A stretch of DNA of 8,802 nt from Bacteroidota bacterium (GTDB lineage Bacteria; Bacteroidota; Bacteroidia; Bacteroidales; Prolixibacteraceae), in contig JAUZOB010000125.1 of assembly GCA_030706665.1 (NCBI GenBank), positions 1 to 8,802 on the forward strand, read 5' to 3'. Below the pieces are notes generated by a model that did not search any database, was not told the origin of the DNA, and was given only the letters and a program-made list of their open reading frames with translations. Position numbers and translations under genes: made by a program. Shown piece by piece: positions 7,154-8,802 of this stretch. Numbering within the stretch: the stretch's first letter is position 1; each line of letters opens with the position of its first letter.

Positions 7154-7212
7154 TACGGACGACAAGAGTCGAACTTGATTCTAATAACATGCTCCCGTCG
7201 AGCTTCATCCGT
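7154..7212 (-). other. tRNA-like element lacking an anticodon arm (possible tRNA remnant)
   Basis: In the minus-strand sense this 59-nt stretch folds like a tRNA with its middle missing. The acceptor halves ACGGATG (7212-7206) and CGTCCGT (7161-7155) pair over 7 bp with one G-U. A D-like arm follows, GCTC/GAGC with a 5-nt loop ending in GG. The T arm is TCAAG-TTCGACT-CTTGT, with four pairs, one U-U mismatch and a typical T loop. The next base, A at 7154, sits where the discriminator would be; no CCA is encoded. Only 12 nt separate the D and T arms where a tRNA has about 23, and they do not form an anticodon stem, so no amino acid can be assigned. Base 8 is A instead of U. As I recall, related Bacteroidales carry tRNA-Trp between tuf and secE, so it may be a decayed tRNA, or a tRNA mimic used as an RNA-processing site. 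Confidence 0.55.
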
Positions 7213-7214
7213 TA

Positions 7215-7250
7215 GGATAAATACAGTCCCGAACTGATGTCCGGGACTGT
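7215..7250 (-). terminator. Hairpin terminator after tuf (weak T-tract)
   Basis: CGGGACTGT at 7242-7250 and ACAGTCCCG at 7223-7231 form a 9-bp perfect stem with a 10-nt loop, 18 nt after the tuf stop. In the transcript the stem is followed by ATTTATCC, only a weak U-rich tail, so termination is probably incomplete. It separates the very highly expressed tuf from secE and the rest of the cluster. Confidence 0.7.
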
Positions 7251-7268
7251 GTATATTGAATAATGTAA

Positions 7269-8456
7269 TTATTCGATGATTTCAGTAACCTGACCAGCAC
7301 CAACGGTACGTCCACCTTCGCGGATAGCGAAACGAAGACCTACGTTAAGAGCTACAGGGTAGATCAATTCAACAGTGATAGAAATGTTATCACCAGGCAT
7401 TACCATTTCAGTTCCTTCTGGTAATTCGATTTCACCAGTTACGTCAAGAGTACGCAGGTAGAACTGAGGACGGTATTTATTGTGGAATGGAGTGTGACGA
7501 CCACCTTCTTCTTTTTTCAGGATATAAACCTCAGCTTTGAAACGAGTGTGAGGAGTAATTGAACCTGGTTTAGCGATGATCATACCACGACGGATTTCTT
7601 TCTTGTCGATACCACGAAGAAGAAGACCTACGTTATCACCAGCCTGACCACGGTCAAGAATCTTACGGAACATTTCAACACCAGTTACAACTGATTTTCT
7701 TCCTTCAGAATCCAAACCTACGATCTGTACTTCATCACCAGTATTTACAATACCAGTTTCGATACGACCAGTAGCAACAGTACCACGACCAGTGATCGAG
7801 AATACGTCTTCAACAGGCATAAGGAATGGTTTATCAGTATCGCGGGGAGGAACAGGAATCCAGGTATCAACAGCATTCATAAGTTCCATTACTTTATCTT
7901 CCCATTCTGGTTCGCCGTTCAAAGCACCCAGTGCAGAACCACGAATAACAGGAGTATTGTCACCGTCGAACTGATAAAAGCTAAGAAGATCACGAACTTC
8001 CATTTCAACAAGGTCAAGAAGTTCTTCGTCGTCTACCATATCAACTTTGTTAAGGAAAACAACGATTTTAGGAACGTTTACCTGACGAGCCAAAAGGATG
8101 TGTTCACGAGTCTGAGGCATAGGACCATCAGTAGCAGCACAAACAAGAATAGCGCCGTCCATCTGAGCAGCACCAGTTACCATGTTCTTAACGTAGTCAG
8201 CATGACCTGGACAGTCTACGTGAGCATAGTGACGATGTTCTGTTGAATATTCTACGTGAGCAGTGTTAATTGTAATACCCCTTTCTTTTTCTTCAGGTGC
8301 ATTATCAATCTGATCGAAATCTTTTACTTCTGACAAACCCTTTTTAGCAAGAACTTTGGTAATTGCTGCAGTAAGAGTAGTTTTACCGTGGTCAACGTGA
8401 CCGATCGTACCAATATTTACGTGGTCTTTCGTCCTTTGAAATTGTTCTTTAGCCAT
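7269..8456 (-). CDS. tuf: Elongation factor Tu
   Basis: EF-Tu (395 aa) is the GTPase that carries aminoacyl-tRNA to the ribosomal A site in the cytoplasm. The G domain spans about 1-200: GHVDHGKT P-loop (19-26), switch I with RGITI (59-63), DCPGH with the catalytic histidine (81-85), NKVD (136-139) and SAL (174-176). Domain 2 (about 210-300) includes ITGRGTVATGRIETG, and domain 3 (about 300-395) includes GGRHTPF and ends GGRTVGAGQVTEIIE. All key residues are intact. The ATG at 8456 begins MAKEQFQRTK; a GGAG lies only 2 nt upstream, too close to be a normal Shine-Dalgarno site. It directly follows tRNA-Thr, as in the tyrT/glyT/thrT-tufB group of E. coli, so the tRNAs and tuf are probably one precursor cut by tRNA processing. 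A hairpin terminator follows. Confidence 0.99.
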   Translation of the reverse strand: MAKEQFQRTKDHVNIGTIGHVDHGKTTLTAAITKVLAKKGLSEVKDFDQIDNAPEEKERGITINTAHVEYSTEHRHYAHVDCPGHADYVKNMVTGAAQMDGAILVCAATDGPMPQTREHILLARQVNVPKIVVFLNKVDMVDDEELLDLVEMEVRDLLSFYQFDGDNTPVIRGSALGALNGEPEWEDKVMELMNAVDTWIPVPPRDTDKPFLMPVEDVFSITGRGTVATGRIETGIVNTGDEVQIVGLDSEGRKSVVTGVEMFRKILDRGQAGDNVGLLLRGIDKKEIRRGMIIAKPGSITPHTRFKAEVYILKKEEGGRHTPFHNKYRPQFYLRTLDVTGEIELPEGTEMVMPGDNISITVELIYPVALNVGLRFAIREGGRTVGAGQVTEIIE

Positions 8457-8498
8457 AACTCCAAAATATTAAAACGTTTTACTATTTTTTATCATCTG

Positions 8499-8570
8499 AG
8501 CCGAAGACGGGAATTGAACCCGTGACCCCGTCCTTACCAAGGACGTACTCTACCCCTGAGCTACTTCGGC
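8499..8570 (-). tRNA. tRNA-Thr (anticodon GGT)
   Basis: The 72-nt cloverleaf is complete: acceptor GCCGAAG pairs with CTTCGGC, the D arm is GCTC/GAGT, the anticodon stem CGTCC/GGACG closes the loop TTGGTAA with anticodon GGT (reads ACC/ACT), and the T arm is ACGGG-TTCAATT-CCCGT. The discriminator is U and no CCA is encoded. The tuf start codon lies 42 nt downstream. Confidence 0.97.
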
Positions 8571-8651
8571 TTTGTTATAACACAAAAAGATTGAACGAGT
8601 GAATTCCCTTGCCTTAAAAAGAAACGCTCATCCCATCGGTGTTAAAAGTGG

Positions 8652-8724
8652 AGCGGGAGACGGGACTCAAACCCGCGACCCTCAGCTTGGAAGGCTAATG
8701 CTCTATCAACTGAGCTACTCCCGC
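8652..8724 (-). tRNA. tRNA-Gly (anticodon TCC)
   Basis: The 73-nt cloverleaf is complete: acceptor GCGGGAG with CTCCCGC, D arm GCTC/GAGC, anticodon stem TTAGC/GCTGA around the loop CTTCCAA with anticodon TCC (reads GGA/GGG), and T arm GCGGG-TTTGAGT-CCCGT. The discriminator is U and CCA is not encoded. It is separated from tRNA-Thr by 81 nt holding no other gene. Confidence 0.97.
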
Positions 8725-8729
8725 ATAAA

Positions 8730-8760
8730 GTTTTGATCTTTGTAAAAACAACATCAAAAC
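8730..8760 (-). other. A+T-rich hairpin in the spacer between tRNA-Tyr and tRNA-Gly
   Basis: GTTTTGAT at 8730-8737 pairs exactly with ATCAAAAC at 8753-8760, and an inner TTGT/ACAA stem (8740-8743 with 8748-8751) caps it with a 4-nt loop. It fills most of the spacer between the two tRNAs. It is probably a precursor spacer removed during tRNA maturation. No T-tract follows, so I do not call it a terminator. Confidence 0.4.
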
Positions 8761-8775
8761 AAATATCCTCTTTTG

Positions 8776-8802
8776 TGGGGAGAGCAGGATTCGAACCTAC
8801 GA
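8776..8802 (-). tRNA. tRNA 3' end, probably tRNA-Tyr (cut by window edge)
   Basis: Only the last 27 nt are present: two bases of the variable region, the T arm GTAGG-TTCGAAT-CCTGC, the 3' acceptor strand TCTCCCC and discriminator A. The anticodon is outside the window. The call of tyrosine rests on the gene order (Tyr-Gly-Thr-tuf) and on the TCGTAGGTTCGAATCCTGC segment typical of bacterial tRNA-Tyr, so the identity is inferred while its being a tRNA is clear. Confidence 0.8.

Noticed and set aside
7136..7165. Longer secE reading from a TTG at 7165
   Set aside because: It would overlap the T arm of the tRNA-like element and add ten residues; the ATG at 7135 gives the normal SecE N-terminus.
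282..7250. Shared TCCGGGAC octamer in the tuf terminator (7240-7247) and the rpoB-rpoC hairpin (284-291)
   Set aside because: The loops and flanks differ and the shared part is 8 nt, so a dispersed repeat family cannot be claimed from two copies.
7143..7268. An intact tRNA-Trp in the tuf-secE gap
   Set aside because: No CTCCAAA-type anticodon loop or anticodon stem is present anywhere in the gap; only the shortened tRNA-like fold is found.
1..8802. Mobile elements, CRISPR arrays, phage genes or defence genes
   Set aside because: The window is filled by conserved housekeeping genes with short gaps; no repeats of array type, transposase frames or integration signatures are visible.

Overview
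The window is a chromosomal piece of a Bacteroidota genome, most likely of the order Bacteroidales. All genes lie on the minus strand. The protein lengths support this (RpoB 1269 aa, EF-Tu 395 aa, SecE about 63 aa), as do the RpoB sequence, the A+T-rich intergenic gaps, the scarcity of Shine-Dalgarno sites and the gene order. I recognise the order but cannot name the genus; RpoB diverges from the Bacteroides sequences I remember, so a relative of Parabacteroides, Tannerella or Porphyromonas is possible.

Read in the direction of transcription (high to low coordinates), the order is: 3' end of a probable tRNA-Tyr (cut by the window edge), tRNA-Gly(TCC), tRNA-Thr(GGT), tuf, a tuf 3' hairpin terminator, a tRNA-like element without an anticodon arm, secE, nusG, rplK, rplA, rplJ, rplL, a strong hairpin plus T-tract terminator/attenuator, rpoB, a short gap with a perfect hairpin, and the first 81 codons of rpoC (cut by the window edge). 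This is the classic tRNA-tuf-secE-nusG-rplKAJL-rpoBC cluster. It supplies elongation factor Tu, the SecE translocon subunit, the NusG elongation factor, the L1 and L12 stalk proteins of the large ribosomal subunit, and the two largest RNA polymerase subunits.

The cluster is dense. No gap exceeds about 140 bases, and I see no mobile element, CRISPR array or foreign gene. The protein genes are full length (apart from edge-cut rpoC) and their key motifs are intact. The interest lies in the RNA-level signals between genes: (1) the 59-nt tRNA-like element between tuf and secE, where related genomes, as I recall, carry tRNA-Trp; (2) the nested structure at the rplL-rpoB junction; (3) a 9-bp perfect hairpin just after the rpoB stop, without a T-tract; (4) a strong GGAGGT Shine-Dalgarno site before nusG, in a phylum that rarely uses such sites. 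I found no convincing new protein system. No Bacteroidetes-type promoter (TTTG ... TAnnTTTG) could be matched in the intergenic gaps.
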